Shown here piece by piece: positions 46,361 through 56,686 of a stretch of 64,000 nt of DNA. Numbering within the stretch: position 1 is the first letter of the stretch; every line of letters begins with the position of its first letter. The notes under the pieces are model-generated. The model did no database searches. It had not been told where the DNA came from and was given only the letters and a program-made list of their open reading frames with translations. The position numbers and the translations under genes were made by a program. This DNA is from Lachnospiraceae bacterium 28-4 (GTDB lineage Bacteria; Bacillota; Clostridia; Lachnospirales; Lachnospiraceae), in assembly GCA_000403275.2 (NCBI GenBank), contig KE159601.1, positions 186,001 through 250,000 of the forward strand. The letters are read 5' to 3'.

Positions 46361-47593
46361 ATGAATTTATATTCGCCGGACATCATCAAAAATGATTTTC
46401 ACTTTAGTGTTGCAACCTACAGCATTAACCATCATACCCACGAAGAAACGTTTTCTTCCATTTATGATGATGAGAATACGCACAAAAGCAGTGCCGCCTA
46501 TTTTATAAAAAAAGCGCCTATCCATACCAATATTATGGAAATTCTTGATTATGATATGCCTGAAAAGGAATCCGCTGTTGTAGCATTTCAGAAATTGAAG
46601 TCTGTTTTGCCATTACTCGGCATTGACTGCCCCTTTCACAAAGAAACCTTCAATTTATATTGCAGCAAACACACACCAAAAGATGTCGAGACTTCTGCTG
46701 GACAAATCATGCCGATATTGCAGTCCTGCTTTGAAGGACATCCGGCACTGTCTTATCTGTATCCTTTATTTCATATGATAATGTGCTCCTGCTATCAGCA
46801 AGCCGGAAAATCAGCCGATGCGCAACTGCTTCAAAGCGCCAAACTATTATCCGAAGAAGTCAGCAGTCTTGAGACCTTATATACACAGGCAAGAGATTAT
46901 TTAGATGAAGTTATCGTAGAGCCGACAAAACAAGATGTACAACTGCCTAGCAGTACAATAGCTGAAATATACCATTCTTATTGCCTGTATGCTAGTAAGC
47001 AGGATTTTCAATCGGATGCATTATCCGCCATGGCAATAAAAGAAACTTTTCTGCCTAACATTCATACCCATACAGATGCTCATTCCAATACACAAGATTG
47101 GATAGAATATTTAAACCATGCCTCTAACCTTATTACAGATAATGTAATCGGGAAATACCCTGTTACATCATTCAAACAGTTCTTATATATAGGCATCCGA
47201 CTACTGCTTGAAGACGAACTCGTTATCAAAAGATGCAGACTATGCAATGGATATTTCCGCGTGAAGTATACTTCCAACCAAGAATACTGCACAAGAATAT
47301 ACAGAGACACTTCCACTACCTGTAATGAATACGCCAGCCGGAAATCCTATAAGGAAAAGTTATTCAGCCATCCGATTCATACGGAATTTACGAAATCATA
47401 TAACAGGCTGTATGCCCGCATCCGCAGAGGGAAACTCCCTGCTGACACGCCGCTCATGGATCAGCTTAAGACACTCCATGACGAATATACCGAAAAATAT
47501 GAGAACACACACCAGAAAGACCGAGAAGCTATTTGGAAAGAATATATAGAAAAAAATAAAGAATTGCTCAAGTTAGATTCTTCAAAATCTTAA
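46361..47593 (+). CDS. DUF6076 domain protein with zinc-finger-like motif
   Basis: A 410-residue protein of the DUF6076 type, commonly near integrases of clostridial integrative elements. The N-terminal ~280 residues are helical and unrecognised. Near residue 295 a cysteine cluster KRCRLCNGYFRVKYTSNQEY...CTRIYRDTSTTC looks like a zinc finger. A charged C-terminal helix follows. It is the only element gene on the plus strand and is divergent from xis/int. Function unknown; DNA binding is a reasonable guess. Confidence 0.75.
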   Translation: MNLYSPDIIKNDFHFSVATYSINHHTHEETFSSIYDDENTHKSSAAYFIKKAPIHTNIMEILDYDMPEKESAVVAFQKLKSVLPLLGIDCPFHKETFNLYCSKHTPKDVETSAGQIMPILQSCFEGHPALSYLYPLFHMIMCSCYQQAGKSADAQLLQSAKLLSEEVSSLETLYTQARDYLDEVIVEPTKQDVQLPSSTIAEIYHSYCLYASKQDFQSDALSAMAIKETFLPNIHTHTDAHSNTQDWIEYLNHASNLITDNVIGKYPVTSFKQFLYIGIRLLLEDELVIKRCRLCNGYFRVKYTSNQEYCTRIYRDTSTTCNEYASRKSYKEKLFSHPIHTEFTKSYNRLYARIRRGKLPADTPLMDQLKTLHDEYTEKYENTHQKDREAIWKEYIEKNKELLKLDSSKS

Positions 47594-47629
47594 TGAAATA
47601 ACACAGCAAACATTTTTCTTAGAATTAGC

Positions 47630-47656
47630 GAATTTTTGTTATCATTCTGTTATCAC
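47630..47656. repeat. Element-end direct repeat, right copy
   Basis: GAATTTTTGTTATCAT, two variable bases, TGTTATCAC; matches 18630-18656 in the same orientation. It lies about 105 bases inside the right core site. Confidence 0.6.
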
Positions 47657-47681
47657 GGCTTACCAATCCCGCCAAGCATCG

Positions 47682-47715
47682 AAAAAAGGACTCTCCGAGA
47701 AACCTCGGAAAGTCC
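47682..47715 (-). terminator. New tuf terminator supplied by the element
   Basis: GGACTTTCCGAG and CTCGGAGAGTCC arms (minus strand) followed by TTTTTTC, 22 bases after the tuf stop. It lies inside the integrated element and replaces the original terminator now at 18412-18449. Confidence 0.88.
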
Positions 47716-47737
47716 CATAAATTCAACGAATTTTCAA

Positions 47738-48931
47738 TTACTCAATAATCGTAGCCACACGACCAGAACCTACTGTACGTCCACCCTCACGGATAGCAAA
47801 AGTAAGACCCTGCTCCATAGCGATAGGATGGATCAGTTCGATCGTCATCTCTACGTTATCACCAGGCATGCACATTTCTGTGCCTTCCGGTAAATTACAT
47901 ACGCCTGTTACGTCAGTTGTTCTGAAGTAGAACTGCGGTCTGTAGTTATTGAAGAAAGGAGTATGGCGTCCGCCTTCATCTTTTGTCAGAACGTAAACCT
48001 GAGCTGTAAATTTCTTATGGCATGTTACAGAACCGGGTTTGGAAAGAACCTGTCCTCTTTCGATTTCAGTTCTCTGAACACCACGAAGCAATGCACCAAT
48101 GTTATCACCAGCCTGAGCTTCGTCAAGCATCTTACGGAACATTTCAATACCTGTAACAACCGTTTTCTTTGTTTCTTCTTTGATACCAACGATTTCAACT
48201 TCTTCGTTCAAGTGAAGCGTACCACGCTCAACACGACCCGTAGCAACTGTACCACGGCCTGTAATTGTGAATACGTCCTCAACAGGCATAAGGAAAGGCT
48301 TATCTGTATCACGCTGCGGATCCGGAACGTACTCATCAACTGCGCTCATCAGTTCAAGAACTTTGTCACCCCATTCGCTGCTGGGATCTTCCAGAGCCTT
48401 CAAAGCGGAACCCTGGATAACCGGGATATCATCGCCCGGGAATTCGTACTCGGACAGCAATTCTCTGATTTCCATCTCAACCAGTTCAAGCAATTCAGCA
48501 TCGTCTACCATATCGCATTTGTTCATGAATACTACGATATAAGGAACGCCTACCTGACGGGACAGAAGGATATGCTCTTTTGTCTGAGCCATAACACCGT
48601 CCGTAGCTGCAACAACGAGGATAGCGCCGTCCATCTGAGCAGCACCTGTGATCATGTTCTTTACATAGTCAGCATGCCCAGGGCAGTCAACGTGTGCATA
48701 GTGTCTCTTCTCTGTTTCATACTCAACGTGAGCTGTGGAAATTGTAATACCACGTTCTCTCTCTTCCGGAGCCTTATCGATCATATCGAACGCAACAGCT
48801 TCACCTGTACCAAGCCTTACGTTCAATGTCTTTGTAATTGCAGCGGTCAAAGTTGTTTTACCATGATCAACGTGACCAATGGTTCCAATATTACAATGGG
48901 GTTTGTTTCTTTCAAATTTAGCTTTAGCCAT
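47738..48931 (-). CDS. tuf: Elongation factor Tu
   Basis: A complete 397-residue EF-Tu, which brings aminoacyl-tRNA to the ribosome. The G-domain motifs [18 protein letters not shown] and NKCDMVDD are intact, as is the C-terminal [14 protein letters not shown] after AAAGGAGGA. It follows fusA with its own promoter. The last six codons and stop are contributed by the integrated element but encode the normal sequence, so the gene remains functional. Confidence 0.99.
   Translation of the reverse strand: MAKAKFERNKPHCNIGTIGHVDHGKTTLTAAITKTLNVRLGTGEAVAFDMIDKAPEERERGITISTAHVEYETEKRHYAHVDCPGHADYVKNMITGAAQMDGAILVVAATDGVMAQTKEHILLSRQVGVPYIVVFMNKCDMVDDAELLELVEMEIRELLSEYEFPGDDIPVIQGSALKALEDPSSEWGDKVLELMSAVDEYVPDPQRDTDKPFLMPVEDVFTITGRGTVATGRVERGTLHLNEEVEIVGIKEETKKTVVTGIEMFRKMLDEAQAGDNIGALLRGVQRTEIERGQVLSKPGSVTCHKKFTAQVYVLTKDEGGRHTPFFNNYRPQFYFRTTDVTGVCNLPEGTEMCMPGDNVEMTIELIHPIAMEQGLTFAIREGGRTVGSGRVATIIE
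47762..47792. other. attR core in the tuf 3' end
   Basis: Thirty-one bases identical to 18505-18535, in the coding sequence for the last residues of EF-Tu. To the left the tuf codons come from the element; to the right they are chromosomal. Confidence 0.9.
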
Positions 48932-48999
48932 TTTTAAAGTCCTCCTTTAAATTGTTCTAAAAAAGTTTCCAATTAATTTTCGATTTTCTCGCTTCTTTG

Positions 49000-49028
49000 A
49001 TTATATTAAATAATGCCAAGTTTTTCAA
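49000..49028 (-). promoter_or_regulatory. tuf promoter
   Basis: TTGAAA (49023-49028) and TATAAT (49000-49005) with a 17-base spacer, between the fusA stop and tuf. It gives tuf expression beyond read-through from the str operon. Confidence 0.75.
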
Positions 49029-49031
49029 GCA

Positions 49032-51149
49032 TTATTTCGTCTTAGCTGCCAGTACCTTCTCTTGTACGCTCTTCGGCACCTGTTCATATTTTTCAAAGAA
49101 CATAGAGTAGTTGCCACGTCCCTGCGTCCTGGAACGAAGGTCTGTGGAATAGCCGAACATTTCAGCCAGCGGAACAAAACCTTTTACCAGTTTGCCGCCG
49201 CCGATATCTTCCATGCCTTCAATGCGTCCGCGGCGTGAATTGATATCGCCGATTACGTCACCCATATACTCTTCCGGCATCGTAACTTCTACCTTCATGA
49301 TCGGCTCCAAAAGTACCGGATTGCCCTTCTTCATCGCTTCCTTGAATGCCATGGAACCGGCAATATGGAATGCCATTTCAGAAGAATCGACTTCGTGGTA
49401 AGAACCGTCGTATACGTTTGCGTATACGCCAAGTACCGGGAATCCTCCCAAAATACCTGCTTTGGTAGCTTCTTCAATACCTTCTCCTACTGCGGGGATA
49501 TATTCCTTCGGAATAGCACCGCCCACAACGGTAGATTCATATTTGAATATCTCTTCGCCGTTAGGATCCATGGGCTCGAACTTAACCTTACAATGTCCAT
49601 ACTGTCCACGTCCACCGGACTGTTTTGCATATTTGTATTCCTGATCCACCGGTTTTGTAAAGGTTTCTTTGTAAGCAACCTGAGGTGCGCCTACGTTAGC
49701 CTCCACCTTATATTCACGCAGAAGTCTGTCTACGATGATTTCCAAGTGAAGTTCTCCCATACCGGCAATGATGGTCTGGCCTGTTTCCGAATCCGTATGC
49801 GCGCGGAAAGTAGGATCTTCCTCTGCAAGTTTTGCCAAAGCTTCTCCCATCTTGCCCTGTCCTGCTTTTGTTTTCGGTTCGATCGCAAGTTCGATAACGG
49901 GTTCCGGGAACTCCATGGATTCCAGAATAACCGGGTGCTGTTCGTCACAGATAGTATCGCCTGTGGTCGTGATTTTAAACCCTACCGCAGCAGCAATATC
50001 ACCGGAATAAACCTTATCCAATTCGGCCCTTTTATTTGCGTGCATCTGAAGAATACGTCCGACACGCTCTTTTTTGTCTTTTGTTGCGTTTAATACATAG
50101 GAACCGGAATTCATAGTACCGGAGTAAACCCTGAAAAATGCCAGCTTGCCGACAAACGGGTCAGCCATGATCTTAAATGCCAAAGCTGAGAAAGGTTCAT
50201 CATCGGATGAATGTCTTTCTACTTCATTTCCGTCCAGATCCGTTCCCTTAATTGCAGGGATGTCGATCGGTGAAGGCATAAATTCCAAAATAGCATCCAG
50301 AAGCTTCTGAACTCCCTTATTCCTGTATGCGGTTCCGCAGCAAACCGGAATCGCCGTACATTCACAGGTAGCTTTTCTCAAACCTGCTTTCAACTGATCG
50401 TTGGAAGGCTCTTCCCCTTCCAGATACATCATCATCAGGTCGTCGTCCAGCTCACTGATTTTTTCTACCAGCTCTGAGCGGTAAAGTTCAGCCTCATCCT
50501 TCATATCGTCGGGAACTTCCACGATCGAAATATCCTCGCCTTTTTCATCGTTATAAATATAAGCTTTCATCTCAAACAAATCGATGATTCCTTTGAATTC
50601 ATCTTCTTTGCCGATAGGAAGCTGGATGCAGATAGCATTTTTTCCAAGTCTTGTCTTGATCTGCTCTACCGCACCGTAAAAATCCGCGCCCAAAATGTCC
50701 ATCTTATTGATGAATGCCATTCTCGGTACGTTGTAAGTGTCCGCCTGACGCCATACGTTTTCCGACTGAGGCTCTACTCCACCCTTTGCACAAAAGACGC
50801 CTACTGCGCCGTCAAGTACACGGAGTGAACGCTCAACTTCCACCGTAAAGTCAACGTGTCCCGGCGTATCAATAATATTGATACGGTGTTCCAATGCACC
50901 CTGCTTCGGTTTGCATTCTTCCTGTTCCGTCCAGTGACATGTCGTAGCGGCTGATGTGATTGTAATTCCTCGCTCCTGCTCCTGTTCCATCCAGTCCATG
51001 GTAGCAGTTCCTTCATGAGTATCACCAATTTTATAATTAACACCGGTATAATACAAAATACGTTCCGTAAGAGTCGTCTTACCCGCATCTATATGAGCCA
51101 TGATACCGATATTCCTGGTTCTCTCTAATGGATATTCTCTTCCAGCCAA
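49032..51149 (-). CDS. fusA: Elongation factor G
   Basis: A complete 705-residue EF-G, the translocation GTPase. GTPase motifs [21 protein letters not shown] and NKMDILGAD are present, followed by domains II-V (ending [15 protein letters not shown]). The start codon is TTG, well spaced after GGAGG. It is in the str operon after rpsG with a 14-base gap. Confidence 0.99.
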   Translation of the reverse strand: MAGREYPLERTRNIGIMAHIDAGKTTLTERILYYTGVNYKIGDTHEGTATMDWMEQEQERGITITSAATTCHWTEQEECKPKQGALEHRINIIDTPGHVDFTVEVERSLRVLDGAVGVFCAKGGVEPQSENVWRQADTYNVPRMAFINKMDILGADFYGAVEQIKTRLGKNAICIQLPIGKEDEFKGIIDLFEMKAYIYNDEKGEDISIVEVPDDMKDEAELYRSELVEKISELDDDLMMMYLEGEEPSNDQLKAGLRKATCECTAIPVCCGTAYRNKGVQKLLDAILEFMPSPIDIPAIKGTDLDGNEVERHSSDDEPFSALAFKIMADPFVGKLAFFRVYSGTMNSGSYVLNATKDKKERVGRILQMHANKRAELDKVYSGDIAAAVGFKITTTGDTICDEQHPVILESMEFPEPVIELAIEPKTKAGQGKMGEALAKLAEEDPTFRAHTDSETGQTIIAGMGELHLEIIVDRLLREYKVEANVGAPQVAYKETFTKPVDQEYKYAKQSGGRGQYGHCKVKFEPMDPNGEEIFKYESTVVGGAIPKEYIPAVGEGIEEATKAGILGGFPVLGVYANVYDGSYHEVDSSEMAFHIAGSMAFKEAMKKGNPVLLEPIMKVEVTMPEEYMGDVIGDINSRRGRIEGMEDIGGGKLVKGFVPLAEMFGYSTDLRSRTQGRGNYSMFFEKYEQVPKSVQEKVLAAKTK

Positions 51150-51163
51150 GGGTATTTCCTCCT

Positions 51164-51679
<516 letters not shown>

Positions 51680-51692
51680 TCAAAATTTGCCT

Positions 51693-51830
51693 CCGGCAAA
51701 TTTCCCATCGCATCTTTATAAACAATGTTCTATCCGGCAAATTTCCCATCGTATCTTTATAAACAATGTTCTATCCGGCAGATTTCCCACCGCATCCTTA
51801 TAATCGATGTTCCGTCCGGCAAACTCTCTT
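51693..51830. repeat. Three 41-bp tandem repeats between rpsL and rpsG
   Basis: Units start at 51693, 51734 and 51775 (each beginning CCGGCAAATTTCCCATCG or a variant), with a partial fourth at 51816. The first two differ at one base; the third is more diverged. No reading frame of interest covers them. Confidence 0.9.
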
Positions 51831-51834
51831 TGCT

Positions 51835-52150
51835 CCGAATCTCGTTACCTGAATAATTCAACGGTACTCACATGTTGAGATACACATGCCCTTAGGCGGG
51901 TGCAAGCGGCGTCTGCCGCTACTAATGTGTTCGTGCGGTTTCCTAACCGAACAGGGAAGATTTATTCCCTGCCGACTGCGCGGCCCGCATACTGCATGAG
52001 CAGCAAACTTCTTCCTGCGAGCCTGTGCATAAACAATGGATACCGCGTTTTGCGGGCTATCCTTATGTCATATGGGCCACCGCCGAAAGCGGCGGCCTTA
52101 TTTTACACATGGTGACGCATACTGCAGAATTCCAACACAAATTAGTTCTG
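51835..52150. other. Hairpin-rich stretch of the rpsL-rpsG spacer
   Basis: Several short inverted repeats follow each other: AGCGGC/GCCGCT near 51905, CGGTT/AACCG near 51937, CAGGGAA/TTCCCTG near 51951, CCGC/GCGG near 52043, and the strong GCCACCGCC/GGCGGCGGC near 52076. I see no gene here. It may be an RNA control region within the str operon. Confidence 0.5.
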
Positions 52151-52173
52151 TTTTTGTGGTACAAAAATCCTAA

Positions 52174-52593
52174 TTACTTACCAGCCTTAGGTCTCTTAGC
52201 GCCGTATTTGGAACGGGCCTGCCTTCTGTTAGCGACTCCTGCCGTATCGAGCGTACCTCTGATTACGTGGTATCTCGTACCGGGCAGATCCTTTACCCTT
52301 CCGCCCCTGATCAGGACAACGCTGTGTTCCTGCAGGTTATGTCCTTCACCCGGAATATAGCTTGTTACTTCGATTCCGTTAGAAAGGCGCACCCTGGCAA
52401 TTTTTCTAAGCGCTGAGTTAGGCTTCTTAGGAGTTGCTGTCTTAACAGCCGTACAAACGCCTCTTTTCTGAGGAGAAGAAGTTTCGATCGCTTTCTTATG
52501 AAGAGAATTATACCCTTTCTGAAGAGCCGGCGCTGTTGACTTCTTAACGGATGTCTGACGTCCTTTTCTTACTAACTGATTAAATGTTGGCAT
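52174..52593 (-). CDS. rpsL: Ribosomal protein S12
   Basis: The 139-residue decoding-centre protein S12. The streptomycin-related positions are wild type: [13 protein letters not shown] and [12 protein letters not shown]. It begins [19 protein letters not shown] with ATG after AGGAGG(TG). It is the first gene of the str operon. Confidence 0.99.
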   Translation of the reverse strand: MPTFNQLVRKGRQTSVKKSTAPALQKGYNSLHKKAIETSSPQKRGVCTAVKTATPKKPNSALRKIARVRLSNGIEVTSYIPGEGHNLQEHSVVLIRGGRVKDLPGTRYHVIRGTLDTAGVANRRQARSKYGAKRPKAGK

Positions 52594-52722
52594 TCTGTTT
52601 CACCTCCTGTGATATAAACTGTATAAAATGTGTTTGCTCCGTATGCCGTTCAATGCCGCTTTTTATGCCATGCTTGTTTTCATGCGCACAAAAAGATCAT
52701 GCATTTACATGCACACTTCGTT

Positions 52723-52751
52723 AGTATAAGTGCTTCGGAAAGCCTTGTCAA
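52723..52751 (-). promoter_or_regulatory. str operon promoter
   Basis: TTGACA (52746-52751) and TATACT (52723-52728) with 17-base spacing, about 130 bases upstream of rpsL. Near-consensus sigma-A promoter for rpsL-rpsG-fusA. Confidence 0.85.
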
Positions 52752-52798
52752 TAGGTTTTCGGGAAAATTCATGGAAATCGTTTTCAAAACCGGTATAA

Positions 52799-52844
52799 AT
52801 ACCGGCGTCAAGGATCAAAATCAGATCTTCCTCAACGCCGGTAT
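52799..52844 (-). terminator. Hairpin after rpoC
   Basis: ATACCGGCG...CGCCGGTAT arms (52799-52816 and 52824-52844) about 55 bases after the rpoC stop, without a clean T-run. Probably ends the rpoBC transcript before the str promoter. Confidence 0.6.
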
Positions 52845-52898
52845 GCTTTCAAGTAAAATGAATATGGGAGAAAACCGTTTTCATGTCATCCATATTTC

Positions 52899-55800
52899 CT
52901 ATTCGGTTTCTTCTTCCATTTCCTCTTCGCTGTCCACTTCCGAATCGTACTCTTCATCTATATCGTCCAAATCGTACGCTCCATCCTTATCCATATCTTC
53001 TTCAAATTCTATCTCGTCAGCTTCGTCTTCGAACGATCCACCTTCAAACTCTTCTTCGTCGAAGTCGTCTTCTGCAAAAGAAATAGTTCCCATCAGATTA
53101 TTATCCGTATCCAGTACCGTATTCCGGTATCTCTTCATTCCGGTACCGGCAGGTATCAACTTACCGATGATTACATTCTCTTTCAAACCGATCAGTGGAT
53201 CGATCTTGCCTTTGATCGCCGCTTCCGTAAGAACTTTTGTCGTTTCCTGGAAAGATGCCGCCGACAGGAAAGAGTTAGTAGCCAGAGCCGCTTTCGTAAT
53301 ACCAAGCATTACCTGCTTTCCGTCCGCCGGTTCTTTTCCTTCCGCAATCAGCCTTTCGTTCATATCTTCATATTCCAGAATATCCACCAGAGTGCCAGGC
53401 AGGAATTCCGCATCGCCGTTGCTCTCAATACGTACCTTCTTTAACATTTGGCGCACGATAACTTCAATATGCTTATCGCTGATATCAACGCCCTGTAAAC
53501 GGTATACCCTCTGTACTTCCCGGAGCATATAATCCTGAACCGCGCGTACCCCTTTGATCTTCAGCAGATCGTGAGGGTTGACACTACCCTCTGTCAGTTC
53601 GTCTCCGGCTTCCAAAACCGCCCCGTCCATAATTTTAATTCTGGAACCGTAAGGAATCAGATACGTCTTAGACTCTCCTGTTTCCTCATTGGTAATTACG
53701 ATCTCACGTTTCTTCTTTGTATCCTTAATCGTGGCAAGACCGCCGAACTCCGCAATAATCGCGAGACCTTTAGGTTTTCTTGCCTCAAAAAGCTCCTCAA
53801 CACGGGGAAGACCCTGTGTAATATCGTCACCCGCAACACCGCCCGTATGGAAAGTACGCATCGTCAGCTGTGTACCGGGTTCGCCGATAGACTGGGCTGC
53901 AATAATGCCGACCGCCTCGCCGACCTGAACGGCTTCTCCTGTCGCCATGTTCGCGCCATAGCATTTCGCACAGATACCGTTATGGGAACGGCATGCCAGG
54001 ATCGTACGAATCTTTACTTCCTCAATCGGCTCGCCTTTCTCATTCACGCCTATACTCAATATCTTCGCCGCGCGGCTTGGCGTAATCATATGGTTTTTCT
54101 TAACAATAACGTTTCCATCCCTGTCTTTAATTTCCTCGCAGGAATATCTTCCGTTGATTCTGTCTTTTAATCCTTCAATGGTTTCCTTTCCGTCCATAAA
54201 TGCTTTTACACTCATGCCCGGAATCTCATCCCTGCCTTCACTGCAATCCACTTCACGGATGATCAGTTCCTGGGAGACATCCACCATACGCCTTGTCAAA
54301 TAACCGGAGTCCGCCGTACGCAGAGCAGTATCCGACAAACCTTTACGTGCGCCGTGAGCGGACATAAAATATTCCAAAACATCCAGACCTTCACGGAAAT
54401 TGGACTTGATCGGCAATTCGATCGTTCTTCCCGTCGTATCCGCCATCAGTCCGCGCATGCCCGCCAGCTGTTTGATCTGCTGGTTGGAACCACGGGCACC
54501 GGAATCCGCCATCATAAAAATATTGTTATACTTATCAAGTCCTGACAAAAGCACTTCCGTCAGTTCCTTATCCGTTTCATTCCATGTTTCCACCACGGCA
54601 CGGTATCTTTCTTCCTCAGTAATCAGCCCTCGTCTGTAATTCTGGGAAATCCGGTCTACCGTCATCTGCGCCTGGTCGAGCATTTCCTGTTTCTGCGCCG
54701 GAACTGTCATATCCGAAATGGATACGGTCATGGCCGCTTTTGTAGAATATTTATAACCCGTCGCTTTGATCAGGTCGAGTACTTCGGCCGTCTTGGACGC
54801 GCCATGGGTATTGATTACTTTTTCCAGAATCTGCTTCAGCTGCTTTTTCCCTACGTGGAAGTCAACTTCCAGTTTCAACAGATTGTCCGGGTTTGCCCGA
54901 TCCACAAAGCCCAGATCCTGGGGAAGAATCTCATTGAAAAGGAAACGCCCTAACGTGGATTCCACGTTGCCGCTTACCGTTTTCCCTTCTTCATTACGTC
55001 TGCTCACTCTTACTTTGATTTTGGAATGCAGCGTGCAGCATCCATTCTCATAAGCCAGAATCGCTTCGTTTACATTTTTATAGAAATTGCCCTCTCCCTC
55101 TGCTCCGGGCCTTTCCTGGGTTAAATAATAAATACCGAGTACCATATCCTGAGAAGGCACAGCCACCGGCCCGCCATCGGACGGTTTCAGCAAATTGTTT
55201 GGAGAAAGCAGCAGGAAACGGCACTCCGCCTGCGCCTCCACGGAAAGAGGAAGATGCACCGCCATCTGATCCCCGTCAAAGTCGGCATTAAAAGCCGTAC
55301 ATACAAGCGGATGCAGCTTGATCGCCTTACCTTCTACCAGAATCGGCTCAAACGCCTGAATTCCCAGCCTGTGCAATGTAGGGGCACGGTTCAGCATAAC
55401 AGGGTGTTCCTTGATGACTTCTTCCAGAACATCCCATACTTGCGTATCCAGTCTTTCCACCAATTTTTTCGCATTCTTAATATTCTGCGATATCCCTCTT
55501 GCCACCAGTTCTTTCATAACAAAAGGTTTAAACAGTTCGATCGCCATCTCTTTTGGCAGACCGCACTGGTATATTTTTAATTCCGGCCCTACTACGATAA
55601 CGGAACGCCCGGAGTAGTCTACACGTTTGCCGAGCAGGTTCTGGCGGAAACGCCCGGACTTACCCTTCAGCATATCGGAAAGCGACTTCAGCGCCCTGTT
55701 GCCAGGGCCCGTTACCGGCCTTCCTCTTCTGCCATTATCGATCAGCGCATCTACTGCCTCCTGAAGCATCCTCTTCTCGTTGCGGACGATAATATCCGGC

Positions 55801-56648
55801 GCGCCCAGCTCAAGAAGCCTCTTCAAACGGTTATTTCTGTTAATAATTCTTCTATATAAGTCATTCAGATCCGACGTTGCAAAACGTCCGCCATCCAACT
55901 GCACCATAGGACGCAGATCCGGAGGAATTACCGGAATGGCATCCATGATCATCCATGCCGGCTGATTGCCGGATTCCCGGAAAGCTTCCACAACCTCCAG
56001 CCTTTTGATGATTCTCGCCCTTTTCTGCCCGGTAGACTCCTTCAATCCTGTTTTCAATTCCACCGCTTCTGTCTCCAGGTCGATCGCTTCCAACAGCTCC
56101 TTGATGGCCTCCGCTCCCATACCTACTCGGAAACGGCTTCCCCAGGTTTCTCTCGCATCCTGGTATTCCTTTTCGGACAATACCTGCTTGTAATCCATGT
56201 CCGTATCGCCCGCATCCAATACGATATAGGATGCGAAATACAATACTTTTTCCAATACTCTCGGTGACAAATCGAGAATCAACCCCATACGGCTGGGGAT
56301 GCCTTTAAAATACCAGATATGGGATACCGGAGCCGCCAGCTCAATATGCCCCATACGTTCCCTTCGTACGCTGGCCTTTGTGACTTCCACGCCGCAGCGG
56401 TCACAGACAACGCCTTTGTATCTGATTTTCTTATATTTACCACAATGACATTCCCAGTCTTTGCTGGGTCCGAATATTCTCTCACAGAACAACCCTTCCT
56501 TTTCCGGCTTTAACGTTCTGTAATTAATGGTTTCCGGCTTGGTTACTTCGCCTCTGGACCATTCCCTGATCTTTTCCGGAGATGCTAAACCAATTTTAAT
56601 CGCATCAAATGTCATTGGTTGATACGTTTCCTGTCTTATTTCTGGCAT
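52899..56648 (-). CDS. rpoC: RNA polymerase beta' subunit
   Basis: A 1,249-residue beta' subunit. Zinc site 1 CHCGKYKK...VCDRCG is at residues ~66-85, the catalytic [12 protein letters not shown] near residue 460, zinc site 2 [13 protein letters not shown] near residue 870, and a Glu/Asp-rich tail ends the protein. The ATG at 56648 is better spaced from AAAGGA than the GTG at 56654. Follows rpoB by about 38 bases. Confidence 0.99.
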   Translation of the reverse strand: MPEIRQETYQPMTFDAIKIGLASPEKIREWSRGEVTKPETINYRTLKPEKEGLFCERIFGPSKDWECHCGKYKKIRYKGVVCDRCGVEVTKASVRRERMGHIELAAPVSHIWYFKGIPSRMGLILDLSPRVLEKVLYFASYIVLDAGDTDMDYKQVLSEKEYQDARETWGSRFRVGMGAEAIKELLEAIDLETEAVELKTGLKESTGQKRARIIKRLEVVEAFRESGNQPAWMIMDAIPVIPPDLRPMVQLDGGRFATSDLNDLYRRIINRNNRLKRLLELGAPDIIVRNEKRMLQEAVDALIDNGRRGRPVTGPGNRALKSLSDMLKGKSGRFRQNLLGKRVDYSGRSVIVVGPELKIYQCGLPKEMAIELFKPFVMKELVARGISQNIKNAKKLVERLDTQVWDVLEEVIKEHPVMLNRAPTLHRLGIQAFEPILVEGKAIKLHPLVCTAFNADFDGDQMAVHLPLSVEAQAECRFLLLSPNNLLKPSDGGPVAVPSQDMVLGIYYLTQERPGAEGEGNFYKNVNEAILAYENGCCTLHSKIKVRVSRRNEEGKTVSGNVESTLGRFLFNEILPQDLGFVDRANPDNLLKLEVDFHVGKKQLKQILEKVINTHGASKTAEVLDLIKATGYKYSTKAAMTVSISDMTVPAQKQEMLDQAQMTVDRISQNYRRGLITEEERYRAVVETWNETDKELTEVLLSGLDKYNNIFMMADSGARGSNQQIKQLAGMRGLMADTTGRTIELPIKSNFREGLDVLEYFMSAHGARKGLSDTALRTADSGYLTRRMVDVSQELIIREVDCSEGRDEIPGMSVKAFMDGKETIEGLKDRINGRYSCEEIKDRDGNVIVKKNHMITPSRAAKILSIGVNEKGEPIEEVKIRTILACRSHNGICAKCYGANMATGEAVQVGEAVGIIAAQSIGEPGTQLTMRTFHTGGVAGDDITQGLPRVEELFEARKPKGLAIIAEFGGLATIKDTKKKREIVITNEETGESKTYLIPYGSRIKIMDGAVLEAGDELTEGSVNPHDLLKIKGVRAVQDYMLREVQRVYRLQGVDISDKHIEVIVRQMLKKVRIESNGDAEFLPGTLVDILEYEDMNERLIAEGKEPADGKQVMLGITKAALATNSFLSAASFQETTKVLTEAAIKGKIDPLIGLKENVIIGKLIPAGTGMKRYRNTVLDTDNNLMGTISFAEDDFDEEEFEGGSFEDEADEIEFEEDMDKDGAYDLDDIDEEYDSEVDSEEEMEEETE

Positions 56649-56686
56649 CTGCACACATTCCTTTCTTTTCGGACTGCTATTATTTT

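Larger units (their letters stand above)
18505..47792. mobile_element. 29.3-kb integrated mobilisable element carrying BREX, inserted in the tuf 3' end
   Basis: It is bounded by 31-bp direct repeats (18505-18535, 47762-47792) from the tuf 3' end. Cargo from left to right: DUF1016 and PD-(D/E)XK genes, BREX type 1 operon, tnpV, MOBP relaxase, MobC, ParR/ParM-like genes, tyrosine integrase, excisionase-like protein and DUF6076 protein. No type IV secretion or coupling-protein genes are present, so it would need a helper conjugation system (integrative mobilisable element). Size between repeats is 29,257 bases. The inside is more AT-rich than the adjoining core genes. Confidence 0.9.

Noticed and set aside
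47963-48937. 324-codon frame antisense to tuf
   Set aside because: It is the complement of the EF-Tu gene, with Cys/Phe/Asn-rich nonsense translation.
51693-51830. CRISPR-like array between rpsL and rpsG
   Set aside because: The 41-bp units abut directly with no unique spacers, and no cas gene is present. It is a simple tandem repeat.
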